Below are positions 31,227 to 40,534 of a DNA stretch of 64,000 nt, one piece after another. The translations under genes were made by a program, and so were the position numbers. Origin of the DNA: Roseivivax halodurans JCM 10272 (GTDB taxonomy: Bacteria > Pseudomonadota > Alphaproteobacteria > Rhodobacterales > Rhodobacteraceae); assembly GCF_000521785.1 (NCBI RefSeq), contig NZ_JALZ01000008.1:124001-188000 (forward strand), written 5' to 3'. The notes below the pieces were generated by a model. The model was not told the DNA's origin. It did not search any database and was given only the letters and a program-made list of their open reading frames with translations. Position 1 is the first letter of the stretch; each line of letters begins with the position of its first letter.

Positions 31227-31498
31227 GTGTCTGCCCGCGGGCTGGCATCTGAGCGGGTTGCGTCCGGGTCGGCCAGCTGGGCTCGGCGGCTCCCTCGGGC
31301 TTGCTGTCCCGGGCGAAATTGCCATGATCCTGTCCGCTAAGGTTGGCCGCCGCCAGCGCAGTCCCCGCCCACGATGATCCGCACCCGGACGCGGGGCATC
31401 CTCCCCCTTGGGCACAGGCCGCTGAAGGCAGCGCATGCCGCGACGATGCACGAAACCGGCGCGCCAAGTCGTCTCCGGCAGATTCTGCCGCCGTGCCT
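31227..31498. other. non-coding gap between clpA terminator and the OmpA-type gene
   Basis: I find no convincing gene here. The only structure seen is a small perfect hairpin at 31476-31490 (CGGCAG/CTGCCG) just downstream of the minus-strand gene. It lacks a T-run, so it is a weak terminator candidate at best. The open frames that cross it are continuations of shadows from both sides. Confidence 0.5.
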
Positions 31499-33604
31499 TT
31501 ACGGTTCCGTGAGCTTGAGCTCGATCCGCCGGTTCTGGGCCCGCGCCTCGGCGGTGTCCGCGGGGTTCACCGGCTGGTACTGGCCGAAGCCGTTGGCGGC
31601 GAGCCGCTCGGGCGGCAGTCCCAGCGCCTCGGTCATGTAGCGCACGACCGACAGCGCCCGCGCCTGGCTGAGCTCCCAATTGTCGGCAAAGCTCGCGCCG
31701 GGGCGCAGGGGCGTGTCGTCGGTGTGGCCGTCGACCCGGATCACCCAGTCGATCTCGTCGGGAATGTCCTCGGCGACGCTCTGCAGGATGCGCGCGACCG
31801 AGGCGATCTCGGTCCGGCCCTGCTCCGAGAGCTGCGCGCTGCCGAGGTCGAAAAGCACCTCAGAGGAGAAGACGAAGCGGTCGCCCTCGATCCGGACCCC
31901 TTCGGTCTCGGCCAGAATCTCGCGCAGGCGGCCGAAGAATTCCGACCGGTAGCGCTCGAGATCCTGCTTCTCGTTCTCGAGCCTCTGGCGCTCGGCCTCT
32001 TCGAGCTCGCGCCGGCGGCGCTCTTCGGTCGCCGCGCGGGCGAGCGCCTGGTTGAGGTCCTGCCCGAGGTTCTGCAGCTGCACGTCGGTGGCCGCATCGC
32101 GGTCCTTGGCATCGTCGAGCAGCGCCTGAAGCTGCTGGAGCTGCGTCCTGAGCGCCGCGACCTGCTGGTTGAGAAGCTCGGTCTGCTTGGTGGCGTCGTC
32201 GGCCCGGGCTTCCTCCGCCTCGAGCTGCTCCTGCGCGGTAGAGAGCAGCATCGCGCGGGTCTCGGACTGGGTGAGCACCCGGTCGGCCTGAGCCTCGGCC
32301 TCGCGCCGCGCGGCGAGCGCCGCGGTCAGGCGATCACGCACCTCTTCGGCGGAGAGCTCCGCATCCTCCTGCGCCGCGACGGCGCTGGCGAGCCGCTCGC
32401 GGAGCTCCACCGCCTCGTCCCGGGCCGACTGCAAGTCGGTCCGGAGGTCCTGAAGCGTATCCTCACGCGCCGCGGCGGTCTGCCCGGTCTCGTCGAGCTG
32501 CGCCGAAAGGCGGGCGACCTCGTCCTCGAGAGCCGCAGCGTCGGCGAGGCGGGCATTCGCCGCGTCGAGGTCCGCGCGGAGGCTCTGGATCTGCGTGTCG
32601 GACGCCTCCTCGGCCTCCTCCTCGGCCAGAAGCGCGGCCGCGAGACGGGCGTTCAGGTCCTCCTCGGCCGAGCGGGCGGCGGCGAGAAGCGTCAGCGTCT
32701 CCTCCGCCTCGGCCCGCTGCGCTTCGAGAGCGAGGGACATCGCGGTCAGCTCCGCATCCGCGGTCTCGAGCCTCTGGCGCAGGGCGCGGGCAGCTTCCGC
32801 CTCGGCGAGCCGCTGCGCCTCCTCGTCCGTGAGGTCGGTCTGCAGCTCGTCCACCTGCGAGGAGAGCGACGTGACCCGGTCGGCCTGATCGGAATTCTCG
32901 GCCCGCAGATCGGCGACAAGCGCCTCCAGAGCCTCGCGGCGGGCGGCGGCGAGGCGCGCGGCCTCGGTCTCGCGGTCGACCTCGGTCCGGGCCTGGGCAA
33001 GCGCCAGTTCCAGCGCGTCCCGCTCGCTTTCGAGCGCGGTCCGCGCCTCCTGCAGGCTCTCCTCGGAGGCGCTGAGCGTGGCGATCCGCTCCGAAGCCGC
33101 TTCGGCCTCGCCCTCGAGCGTCGCGACGCGGTCGCGGGCGCTGTCGCGCTGCGCGAGCAGCGAGGCGACCCGATCCTCGAAGGAGGCGATGCGATCCTGC
33201 GCCTCCGCCAGAGCCGCGTCCTGCGCCTCGCGCGCCGCGGTCAGGCTCCGTACCGTCGCCTCGCTCGAGGCAAGACGGGCATCGCGGTCGTCGAGCGTCG
33301 CGGTCAGCTCGCCGAGCCGGCCCTCGAGGCGTTCGTTTTTCTGTTCGGAGAGGCCGAGCGCGGCCGACAGCGTCTCCACCTCGGAGGCCAGTTGCGACAG
33401 GCGCGAATCCTGCTCGACGAGGCGGCTTTCCTGCTCCGTGAGCTGGCTTTCCTGTCCGGTGATCGTCTCTCGGAGGACGAACTGGATGACCATGAAGATC
33501 GTCAGCACGAACATCAGCACGAGCAGCAGGCCGGTCATCGCGTCCACGAAGCCCGGCCAGATCGAGGCCTGGAACCGCTGCCCGGATCGGCGCGCCAGCG
33601 CCAT
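31499..33604 (-). CDS. MotB-like membrane protein with long coiled coil and OmpA domain
   Basis: The 701-residue protein has one N-terminal membrane helix (about 18-43) that begins WPGFVDAMTGLLLVLMFVLT. Asp 21 sits where MotB/ExbD proteins bind the proton. A coiled coil of about 500 residues follows (45-545; heptads rich in Ala, Glu, Arg, Leu, with many repeats of the LxxRxAxLE kind). A C-terminal peptidoglycan-binding OmpA domain follows (VLFDLGSAQLSEQGRTEI, VDGHTDDTPL, ELSQARALSVVRYM, NRRIELKL). The upstream gene encodes its MotA/ExbB-like partner, with 3 bases between them. The pair should form a proton-driven motor anchored to the cell wall. Its cargo or task is unknown. Confidence 0.88.
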   Translation of the reverse strand: MALARRSGQRFQASIWPGFVDAMTGLLLVLMFVLTIFMVIQFVLRETITGQESQLTEQESRLVEQDSRLSQLASEVETLSAALGLSEQKNERLEGRLGELTATLDDRDARLASSEATVRSLTAAREAQDAALAEAQDRIASFEDRVASLLAQRDSARDRVATLEGEAEAASERIATLSASEESLQEARTALESERDALELALAQARTEVDRETEAARLAAARREALEALVADLRAENSDQADRVTSLSSQVDELQTDLTDEEAQRLAEAEAARALRQRLETADAELTAMSLALEAQRAEAEETLTLLAAARSAEEDLNARLAAALLAEEEAEEASDTQIQSLRADLDAANARLADAAALEDEVARLSAQLDETGQTAAAREDTLQDLRTDLQSARDEAVELRERLASAVAAQEDAELSAEEVRDRLTAALAARREAEAQADRVLTQSETRAMLLSTAQEQLEAEEARADDATKQTELLNQQVAALRTQLQQLQALLDDAKDRDAATDVQLQNLGQDLNQALARAATEERRRRELEEAERQRLENEKQDLERYRSEFFGRLREILAETEGVRIEGDRFVFSSEVLFDLGSAQLSEQGRTEIASVARILQSVAEDIPDEIDWVIRVDGHTDDTPLRPGASFADNWELSQARALSVVRYMTEALGLPPERLAANGFGQYQPVNPADTAEARAQNRRIELKLTEP

Positions 33605-33607
33605 GGA

Positions 33608-34840
33608 TCAGCCCTCCCGGCTCTGCTTGGGCGAAAGGCGCTGCGCCCGGAGCGACGCGCCCTGTCCCTGATCCGACCGCGCGCCGGTCTGGCGCGAGAT
33701 CTGCCCGAGCGTCCGGGTGAGCGCCGCGAGATCGGTGCGCAGCTCGGCCATGCTTTCCTGCCGTCCCGCGGAGATCTCCTCGAGCAGTCGCAGCATCTGC
33801 ACGTCGATCGAGCGCAGGCGCATCCGGCTTTCGGCGTCGAGGCCGCCGTCGCTGCCATGGCTCGCCAGCACCTCGATCAGCCGCTCCTGCCCGTCGGCGA
33901 TGCGCTGGAGCGCGGAGGCGGGCGTCGCCGTCGCTTCCATCCGCTCGGTCATCCGCTCGATCGAGTCGGCGAGCTGCGCGAGCCGTCCCTCGACCTCGGT
34001 GCGGGCATCCTCGGACCGAGCGTAGAGATCCTGCATCGCCTCCATCTGGTCGGCGACCTGTTCGAGGGCGAGCGCCGCACCCGACATTTCGTCGCCGCCC
34101 TCGGCCGCCGAGACGCCGATGCGGGTGATCGAGGACAGCCATTCCTCCAGCTCGCGATAGAATCGGTTCTGGCCATGGCCCGCGAAGAGTTCCAGCAGCC
34201 CCACGACCAGCGATCCCGCGAGGCCGAGCAGCGAGGAGGCGAAGGCGACTCCCATGCCGCCGAGCTGGCCCTCGAGACCGCTCATCAGCCGCGCGAAGAC
34301 TTCCGTGCCGCTCTCGCCGGCCTGCGGCACGAGGCTGCGGATCGTGTCGACGAGCGCCGGCACCGTGGTCGCGAGCCCGTAGAAGGTGCCGAGAAGGCCG
34401 AGGAAGATCAGCAGCGAGACGATGTAGCGCGTGATCTCGCGCGCCTCGTCGATGCGCTGCGCCACCGAGTCGAGGATCGAGCGGGTCGAGGTCGTGGTGA
34501 TCTGCATCCGCCGCCCGCGCGAGCGGAGCAGCGTCGCGAGCGGCGCGAGGAGCCGCGGCGCCCGGCGGTCGCGATCCTCGGTGCCGCCCGTGACGAACCC
34601 CTCGATCCAGCGCACCGACGTGATGATCTGCGCCACCTGCCAGAAGCAGGCGAGCACGCCGAGCACGAAGACGAAGAGGATGAAGCCGTTGAGATAGGGG
34701 TTGGACTGGAACACCGGCAGCACGCGCGGCAGCGCCATCACCGCGCCGGCGCCGGAGAGCGCGAGCACGGCCACCATGGCGATGGTCTGGCGAATCGGCT
34801 GCGAGAACCGGGCCTCGGATTCGAGATCCCTGTGCGTCAT
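33608..34840 (-). CDS. MotA/TolQ/ExbB-type proton channel protein
   Basis: This 410-residue inner-membrane protein has hydrophobic segments near residues 18-38, 50-70, 138-160 and 195-222. The channel core is recognisable in SLLIFLGLLGTFYGLATTVPAL and FASSLLGLAGSLVVGLLEL. The last about 180 residues are cytosolic, helical and amphipathic, ending in a charged disordered tail. I chose ATG 34840 because AAGG lies six bases upstream; an ATG 12 codons earlier has none. It works with the MotB-like protein encoded next. Topology resembles the ZorA/ZorB motor, but here the coiled coil is on the periplasmic partner and no Zorya effector genes are present. Confidence 0.86.
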   Translation of the reverse strand: MTHRDLESEARFSQPIRQTIAMVAVLALSGAGAVMALPRVLPVFQSNPYLNGFILFVFVLGVLACFWQVAQIITSVRWIEGFVTGGTEDRDRRAPRLLAPLATLLRSRGRRMQITTTSTRSILDSVAQRIDEAREITRYIVSLLIFLGLLGTFYGLATTVPALVDTIRSLVPQAGESGTEVFARLMSGLEGQLGGMGVAFASSLLGLAGSLVVGLLELFAGHGQNRFYRELEEWLSSITRIGVSAAEGGDEMSGAALALEQVADQMEAMQDLYARSEDARTEVEGRLAQLADSIERMTERMEATATPASALQRIADGQERLIEVLASHGSDGGLDAESRMRLRSIDVQMLRLLEEISAGRQESMAELRTDLAALTRTLGQISRQTGARSDQGQGASLRAQRLSPKQSREG

Positions 34841-34918
34841 CGCGGACCTTTCGCTGGGTTGTTCTAGCCTCGACATCTGCGCCGGACCCTATGCCCGCTC
34901 AAGGCGTTAGCCAAGCGC

Positions 34919-35449
34919 TCAAGGTGCCAGCGCACGAACGCGGTCGCTCAACCATTGCAGTTCTGCATCCGGAATGCCCAGTTCGGCGAGATGCTGGACG
35001 GTATTCCAGAGATATTCGGTGTTCGGCCCGCGCCCGCCGACCGCGCGGGCGATGATCTGGGCCTGCTCCTCGAGCGTCAGGTGCGCCACGTACTGCTCGT
35101 GGTCGGGATCGATCACGTAGGCGACCGCCGTGACGGTCTCGCCCGTGCCGGTCTCGAGCTCGACCAGCCGTTCGAGATAGGCGGAGGACACGAGCTCGCG
35201 CGCCCTGAGATAGGCCAGCACCTCCTCGGTGTCCTCGGGACGGGCCGCCAGCGCCAGCCCGTCGCAATGCGATCCCGGCACGGCGTCGAGCGCGAGCACC
35301 AGCCCCGGCACCTCTCCGGTGCCGCGGTGATGGATGGAACTCATGCAGAAGCTGCGGCGATAGCCATGCAGACGCGCGGGCCGCTGCTCCGCGACCTCGA
35401 AGCCCGGGTTCCAGAGAAGTGATCCGTATCCGAATACCCAGAGGGTCAT
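34919..35449 (-). CDS. ChaC-like gamma-glutamylcyclotransferase
   Basis: ChaC-type enzymes cleave glutathione to 5-oxoproline and cysteinylglycine. The 176-residue protein begins MTLWVFGYGSLLWNPGF, the substrate-binding signature, and contains the RSFCMSSIHHRGT and GLVLALD stretches typical of the family. A catalytic Glu is expected in the VELETGTGETVTAVAYV region. The start at 35449 is supported by AAGGA nine bases upstream and by the family N-terminus. The ATG at 35488 has no ribosome-binding site. It diverges from the DUF2125 gene with 71 bases between starts. Confidence 0.9.
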   Translation of the reverse strand: MTLWVFGYGSLLWNPGFEVAEQRPARLHGYRRSFCMSSIHHRGTGEVPGLVLALDAVPGSHCDGLALAARPEDTEEVLAYLRARELVSSAYLERLVELETGTGETVTAVAYVIDPDHEQYVAHLTLEEQAQIIARAVGGRGPNTEYLWNTVQHLAELGIPDAELQWLSDRVRALAP

Positions 35450-35520
35450 GGGCCGTGGTCCTTGCTGCGCGGCGCCTGTAAACACCATCCGTCACACATC
35501 TTAAAGAGGCCCTGCTCTCC

Positions 35521-36450
35521 ATGAAGAAACTGGCCATCGCCATCATCGTCGCCGCGCTCGGCTGGTCCGCCTACTGGGTCGTGCAGGCACGGCTGACGCG
35601 ATCGGCGCTCGACACCGCGCTGTCCGATCTGCGCGAGGCGGGGTGGGAGGCGTCCTATGGCGCCCTCGACGTGCGCGGCTTCCCCAACCGGATCGACGTG
35701 GACATCAGCGAGCTGTCGCTGGCCGATCCCGCGTCGGGCTTCGCCTGGGACGTGCCGTTCCTTCAGGTCTTCCGTCTCGTCTACAACCACTCGCATTTCA
35801 TCTTCGCCTTCCCGGACCGGCAGGAGATCGCGACGAGCACCGGCACCTGGGTGGTCGAAAGCGAAGGCCTCCGCTCGAGCCTCGTTCTGGGAGACGCCCA
35901 ATCGCTCGGCCGCCTGCACGCCGAGGCCGAGAGCGTGACGGCGACCGGCGAGGAGAGCCGGATCGACCTCAGCGCGCTGCGCGCCAATTTCGACGCGGTC
36001 GAGGCCGGTCTGCCGGTCTACCGGCTGAGCGTCTCGGCCCGCGACGGCCGGGAGGCCGGCCGCGAGATCGCCTTGCGCGGCGAGGTGACCTTCGACCAGC
36101 CGCCGACGCTCGCGGGGGCGCCGGCGCGCATCGAGGCGGTCGAGATCGCCCGCATGGACTACGTCCTTCCCGAGGCGAGCGTCGCCCTTTCGGGCGATCT
36201 CGACGTGGACGAGCTCGGGCGGCTCTCGGGGGATGTCGATGTCGAGGCACAGGACTGGCAGGTGCTGCTCGAGGATGCCGTCGCCGAGGGCCGGGTGCCC
36301 GAGGAGTGGGCCACGACCGCGCGCGGCGCGCTCGGCCTCGTCGCCTCGATGCGCGGCAGTGCTGACACGCTCGACGTCACTCTCCGCCTCGAAGACGGGC
36401 GGATCTTCCTCGGTCCGATCCCCGTCGGAACCGCGCCGCGGCTTCCCTGA
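35521..36450 (+). CDS. DUF2125 domain-containing protein
   Basis: The 309-residue protein has an N-terminal signal or anchor helix (KKLAIAIIVAALGWSAYWVV) and a long beta-rich periplasmic part. Characteristic segments are YGALDVRGFPNRIDVDISEL near residue 46 and PFLQVFRLVYNHSHFIFAF near 79. These place it in DUF2125, an alphaproteobacterial family of unknown function. The repeating strand pattern recalls AsmA/YhdP-type envelope proteins, a structural guess only. AGAGG precedes ATG 35521. The M20 peptidase gene follows on the same strand after 67 bases. Confidence 0.85.
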   Translation: MKKLAIAIIVAALGWSAYWVVQARLTRSALDTALSDLREAGWEASYGALDVRGFPNRIDVDISELSLADPASGFAWDVPFLQVFRLVYNHSHFIFAFPDRQEIATSTGTWVVESEGLRSSLVLGDAQSLGRLHAEAESVTATGEESRIDLSALRANFDAVEAGLPVYRLSVSARDGREAGREIALRGEVTFDQPPTLAGAPARIEAVEIARMDYVLPEASVALSGDLDVDELGRLSGDVDVEAQDWQVLLEDAVAEGRVPEEWATTARGALGLVASMRGSADTLDVTLRLEDGRIFLGPIPVGTAPRLP

Positions 36451-36517
36451 GCGCGCGCCCTTGCACCGGGGCGCGCCCCGCGCGAGCATCGCGGAAAAGC
36501 CCCGAGCAGGTGACACC

Positions 36518-37792
36518 ATGAGCGACGCCCTCTTCCGGCGCATCGAGGCCAGGCGCGACGATCTGATCGCGCTGACGCAGGACCTCATCCGCATCCCGAC
36601 GCGCAATCCTCCGGGGGAGAACTACCGCGAGATCTGCGATTTTCTCGCCGCCCGCCTCGCACCGCACGGCTTCGCGGCCGAACTGATCCGGGCGGAGGGC
36701 GCCCCCGGCGACAGCGACGCCCATCCCCGCTGGAACGTCGTCGCGCGCCGCGAGGGCAAGGCGCCCGGCCCTTGCGTGCATTTCAACGGCCATGTGGACG
36801 TGGTGACGGTGGGCGAGGGCTGGACCCGCGACCCCTTCGGCGGCGAGGTCGAGGGCGACCGCATCTACGGGCGTGGCGCCTGCGACATGAAAGGCGGGCT
36901 CGCCAGCGCCATCGTCGCCGCCGAAGCCTTCGTCGAGGAGCATCCCGATTTCGCGGGCGCCATCGAGATCAGCGGCACGGCGGACGAAGAATCGGGCGGC
37001 TGGGGCGGCGTCGCCCACCTCTCGCGCGAAGGCTGGTTCGATCCCGAGCGCGTCGATCACGTCATCATCCCCGAACCGCTCGGCAAGGACCGGATCTGCC
37101 TCGGCCACCGGGGCGGCTGGTGGGCCGAGATCGAGACGACGGGCCGCATCGCCCACGGCTCGATGCCCTTTCTCGGCGATTGCGCGATCCGCCACATGGG
37201 CGCGGTGCTGCAGGCCTTCGAGACCGACCTCTTCCCCGCGCTCGCCGCGCGCCGCACCGACATGCCGGTGATCCCCGACGGCGCCCGCGCGCCGACGCTC
37301 AACATCAATGCGATCCACGGCGGCGAGGCCGAGCGCGCAGCGGGCGACACCTCGCTGCCAGCGCACAACGTTCCCGACAGCTGCCGCATCCAGATCGACC
37401 GCCGCGTGTTGCTGGAGGAAGGCGTCGACGCTGCGGCGGCCGAGATCACCGCGCTGCTGGAGGGGCTCAAGTCACGCCGCGACGGCTTCGATTACCGCCT
37501 GCGCGAGCTCAACCGCGTCGTGCCCTCGATGACCGCCGAGGATGCGCCCGTCGTCACCACGATCCGCGCCGCCATCGCCGAGACTCTCGGGGCCGAGGCC
37601 GCCTTCGTCGCCTCCCCCGGCAGCTACGACCAGAAGCATATCGACCGGATCGGCGCGCTGAGGAACTGCATCGCCTACGGACCTGGCGTGCTCGAGCTTG
37701 CGCATCAGCCCGACGAATGGATCGGCATCACCGACATGCTCGATGCGTCCCGCGTCATGGGCCGCGCGCTCGAAAGGCTGCTCCTGCCCTGA
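36518..37792 (+). CDS. M20-family metallopeptidase (ArgE/DapE group)
   Basis: The 424-residue zinc enzyme hydrolyses N-acyl or peptide-like amides. Metal and catalytic residues are seen in FNGHVDVV (H92, D94), GRGACDMKGG (D123) and GTADEESGG (Glu 157/158). The dimerisation domain starts near TGRIAHGSMPFLGDCAIRHM, and the last ligand lies near the C-terminal GPGVLELAHQPDEW (His). The N-terminus DLIRIPTRNPPGENYREICDFL is typical of acetylornithine deacetylase/succinyl-diaminopimelate desuccinylase relatives. No arginine or lysine synthesis genes are near, so the substrate is open. The dispersed repeat lies just after the stop. Confidence 0.88.
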   Translation: MSDALFRRIEARRDDLIALTQDLIRIPTRNPPGENYREICDFLAARLAPHGFAAELIRAEGAPGDSDAHPRWNVVARREGKAPGPCVHFNGHVDVVTVGEGWTRDPFGGEVEGDRIYGRGACDMKGGLASAIVAAEAFVEEHPDFAGAIEISGTADEESGGWGGVAHLSREGWFDPERVDHVIIPEPLGKDRICLGHRGGWWAEIETTGRIAHGSMPFLGDCAIRHMGAVLQAFETDLFPALAARRTDMPVIPDGARAPTLNINAIHGGEAERAAGDTSLPAHNVPDSCRIQIDRRVLLEEGVDAAAAEITALLEGLKSRRDGFDYRLRELNRVVPSMTAEDAPVVTTIRAAIAETLGAEAAFVASPGSYDQKHIDRIGALRNCIAYGPGVLELAHQPDEWIGITDMLDASRVMGRALERLLLP

Positions 37793-37798
37793 GGCGCG

Positions 37799-37850
37799 CC
37801 CCTTCTTCTTGGGACAAATACTCCGGGAGCGCGAGGGCAGCGCCCTCGCC
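37799..37850 (+). repeat. dispersed TTCTTCTT...CAAATACTCC repeat with hairpin, copy 3
   Basis: CCCCTTCTTCTTGGGACAAA then TACTCCGGGAGC is followed by a perfect 8-bp hairpin GCGAGGGC-agc-GCCCTCGC (37831-37849). It lies between the convergent M20 gene and panC and shares its core with the copies at 882 and 17311. The hairpin may help end transcription from both sides. Confidence 0.65.
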
Positions 37851-37855
37851 GGGCG

Positions 37856-38704
37856 TCAGCCCGAAACGGCGATGTTGTCGATGAGCCGGACGCCCCCGAT
37901 CCAGGCCGCCGCGAAGAGGCGTGCGGGCGCGCCGGACCGGTCCAGAAGCCGCAGATCGTCCGCCGCGCGCAGCTCGAGATACTCGACCTGCGTGAAGCCC
38001 GCCGCACGCAGCCGCGCCTCTGCGTCCGGGACGAGGTCCGTCATCGCCGCGCCCTGCCCCAGCGCCTCGGCCATGCCCGCCATCTCGCGCGGCAGAGCCG
38101 CCGCAGCCCCCCGCGCCTCGGGGCTCAGCCGAGCGTTGCGGGAGGAGAGTGCCAGCCCGTCGGTCTCGCGGATCGTCGGGCAGGCCACCACCTCGACCCC
38201 GAGGTCGAGATCGGCCGAGAGGCGCCGGACCAGCAGGAGCTGCTGGAAATCCTTCTCCCCGAACCACGCGGCATCCGCGCCGGTCTGCCGGAAGAGCTTT
38301 GTCACCACCGTCGCGACGCCGTCGAAATGCCCCGGACGGTGTGCGCCGCAGAGCACCTCCGTCAGCCCCGACACCGAGACACTCGTCGCGAAGCCCGGCG
38401 GATAGATCTCTTCGGGTTCGGGCACGTAGAGCGCGTCGACACCCGCCGGCGCGAGGATGGCCGCATCGGCTTCCTCGGTGCGCGGATACTTCGCGTAATC
38501 CTCGGGCGAGTTGAACTGCCGCGGATTGACGAAGAGCGTGACGATCACTCGGTCGGCGCCGGCCTTCGCCCCCTCGACAAGGCTGAGATGGCCCGCATGG
38601 AGGGCGCCCATCGTCGGCACGACGCCGATCCGCGCGCCCTCTGCCCGCCATTCGGCGATGCGGGCCGCAAGCTCGGCGCGGCGGCGAATGATCGGCACGC
38701 TCAT
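37856..38704 (-). CDS. panC: pantothenate synthetase
   Basis: PanC joins pantoate and beta-alanine with ATP in coenzyme A synthesis. The 282-residue protein contains [14 protein letters not shown] (the HIGH-type ATP motif at 36-39), [46 protein letters not shown] and the KMSKS-like LSSRNARLS. The ATG at 38704 has GAGGAGG seven bases upstream and overlaps (ATGA) the stop of a 34-codon frame described separately. panB, a frequent neighbour, is not in the window. Confidence 0.96.
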   Translation of the reverse strand: MSVPIIRRRAELAARIAEWRAEGARIGVVPTMGALHAGHLSLVEGAKAGADRVIVTLFVNPRQFNSPEDYAKYPRTEEADAAILAPAGVDALYVPEPEEIYPPGFATSVSVSGLTEVLCGAHRPGHFDGVATVVTKLFRQTGADAAWFGEKDFQQLLLVRRLSADLDLGVEVVACPTIRETDGLALSSRNARLSPEARGAAAALPREMAGMAEALGQGAAMTDLVPDAEARLRAAGFTQVEYLELRAADDLRLLDRSGAPARLFAAAWIGGVRLIDNIAVSG

Positions 38705-38805
38705 CGCGGCGCCTCCTCGCCCGCAAGCGCACGCTGCGCCACGGATGTGTCGCCCTTGGCGGCGTGGCTGTCGTCGGGGGCCCTGGCCCATGCGCTGGTG
38801 CTCAT
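38701..38805 (-). CDS. possible 34-residue leader or small protein coupled to panC
   Basis: The frame encodes [20 protein letters not shown] and 14 more residues ending ALAGEEAPR. Two features support translation: AGGAG lies seven bases before its ATG, and its TGA overlaps the panC ATG by four bases, the coupling pattern seen at many real junctions in this window. The peptide is hydrophilic with no membrane segment or cysteine. I know no homologue. It may be a translated leader that regulates panC, a small protein, or chance. Confidence 0.4.
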   Translation of the reverse strand: MSTSAWARAPDDSHAAKGDTSVAQRALAGEEAPR

Positions 38806-38955
38806 GTCGCGACTCCTCGCATGCGTTCGGGGCGCGCCCCTAGCAGGTTTCGCGCCGCCTGTCACAGGGCGCGTGCGTCTTGAAGCGATGCGCCGTCTCG
38901 GGCCATGCTTTGTGCGACAGGACGGCGCGCCCGCCGCCCGAGCCAAGGAGTCGCC

Positions 38956-40431
38956 ATGACGCCCCGCATCCTCGCCCCGCTCGCCGCCCTCGCATTCGCC
39001 GCCGCCCCGGCACTGGCGCAGGAGAATGACCTCACGCTCGCGATCCAGCTCGAGCCGCCGCATCTCGACCCGACCTCGGCGGCGGCGGGCGCCATCGACA
39101 GCGTGCTCTACGCCAACGTCTTCGAGGGGCTGACGCGGTTCGCCGCCGACGGCTCGGTCGAGCCCGCGCTCGCCACGGAGTGGGAGATCTCTGAGGACGG
39201 GCTGACCTACACCTTCACCCTGCGGAGCGGCGTCACGTTCCACGACGGCACCGACTTCACCGCCGAGGACGTGAAGTTCACGCTCGACCGCGCCCGGGCC
39301 GAGGACAGCACCAACGCGCAGAAGGTCCTCTTCGAGGCGATCGAGGAGGTGAATGCGGTGGATCCGCAGACAGTCGAGGTGCGGCTCTCCCGTCCCGAAG
39401 GCGCGTTCCTGTCGAACCTCGCCTGGGGCGACGCGGTGATCGTCGCCGAGGAGAGTATCGCGGACATCAAGCAGACCCCGATCGGGACCGGTCCGTTCCG
39501 GTTCGAGCAATGGGTGCAGGGCGATCGGATCGAGCTTGCGCGCTTCGAGGAGTACTGGGGCGAAGCGCCCGCGCTCGAGGCCGCGACCTTCCGCTTCATC
39601 GCCGATCCGACGGCGGCCTTCGCGGCGGTGATGGCGGGCGATGTCGACGCCTTCGCGGGGTTCCCGGCGCCCGAGAACCTGCCGCAATTCGAGAGCGATC
39701 CGCGCTTCACCGTGATCACCGGATCGACCGAGGGCGAGACGATCCTCGCCATGAACAACGCGCGGGAGCCCTTCGACGACCCGGTCGTGCGCGAGGCCGT
39801 GGCGCACGCGATCGACCGCCAGGCGATCATCGACGGCGCGATGTACGGAATCGGCACGCCCATCGGCACGCATTTTGCGCCACACAATCCCGATTACGTG
39901 GACCTGACCGAGCTCTCCGCCCATGACCCCGAGAAGGCGCGCAAGCTCCTGCAGGAGGCAGGGCTCGAAGAGGGCCTGACGGTCTCGCTCAAGCTGCCGC
40001 CGCCCTCCTATGCCCGACGCGGCGGCGAAATCGTCGCGGCGCAGCTGCGCGAGGTCGGGATCACCGCCGAGATCCAGACACTCGAATGGGCGCAATGGCT
40101 CGAGGAGGTCTTCGGCAACCACGATTTCGACCTGACCATCGTGAGCCACACCGAGCCCATGGACATCAACATCTATGCCCGCGACGACTACTATTTCGGC
40201 TACGACAGCCCCGCCTTCGACGAGATCATGACCGAGCTCGACGCGACGGCCGAGCCCGTGGCCCGGTCGGAGCTCCTGAAGGCCGCGCAGGAGAAGATCG
40301 CCGAGGATTACGTGAACGGCTACCTCTTCCAGCTCGCCCTCCCGACCGTCGCGGATGCCCGCCTCGAGGGGCTGTGGGAGAACCAGCCGACGCAGGCCAA
40401 CCCCCTTGCCGGGGTGCACTGGACCGAGTAA
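38956..40431 (+). CDS. dipeptide/oligopeptide-type ABC transporter substrate-binding protein
   Basis: This 491-residue periplasmic binding protein is of the SBP_bac_5 (DppA/OppA/nickel) family. A signal peptide covers residues 1-22 (cleavage after ALA before QEN). The family signature YANVFEGLTRFAADGSVEPALATEWEI is complete, as are LRSGVTFHDGTDFTAEDVKFTLDRA and PIGTGPF. AAGGAG sits five bases before ATG 38956, and TTGAAG near 38879 may be part of its promoter. It heads the operon with an esterase, two permeases and a fused ATPase. The ligand is unknown; these proteins bind peptides but also opines and other amides. Confidence 0.92.
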   Translation: MTPRILAPLAALAFAAAPALAQENDLTLAIQLEPPHLDPTSAAAGAIDSVLYANVFEGLTRFAADGSVEPALATEWEISEDGLTYTFTLRSGVTFHDGTDFTAEDVKFTLDRARAEDSTNAQKVLFEAIEEVNAVDPQTVEVRLSRPEGAFLSNLAWGDAVIVAEESIADIKQTPIGTGPFRFEQWVQGDRIELARFEEYWGEAPALEAATFRFIADPTAAFAAVMAGDVDAFAGFPAPENLPQFESDPRFTVITGSTEGETILAMNNAREPFDDPVVREAVAHAIDRQAIIDGAMYGIGTPIGTHFAPHNPDYVDLTELSAHDPEKARKLLQEAGLEEGLTVSLKLPPPSYARRGGEIVAAQLREVGITAEIQTLEWAQWLEEVFGNHDFDLTIVSHTEPMDINIYARDDYYFGYDSPAFDEIMTELDATAEPVARSELLKAAQEKIAEDYVNGYLFQLALPTVADARLEGLWENQPTQANPLAGVHWTE

Positions 40432-40534
40432 GACGCTGCGGGGCGGCCGGCGACGCCGCCCCTTGCCTGCGCCCGCGCAATCCGCAACGCTCCCTCCGAT
40501 GGCGCCCGAAAGGCGCGACCACGGGAGGAGAGAC

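Noticed and set aside
31499-34840. Zorya-type anti-phage system
   Set aside because: The MotA/MotB-like pair recalls ZorA/ZorB, but no ZorC/D/E genes are adjacent, and the coiled coil is on the other partner. Neighbours are housekeeping genes.
31343-34867. Open frame of 1174 codons on the plus strand
   Set aside because: Antisense to the MotA/MotB-like pair; compositionally skewed and without ribosome-binding site or domain.
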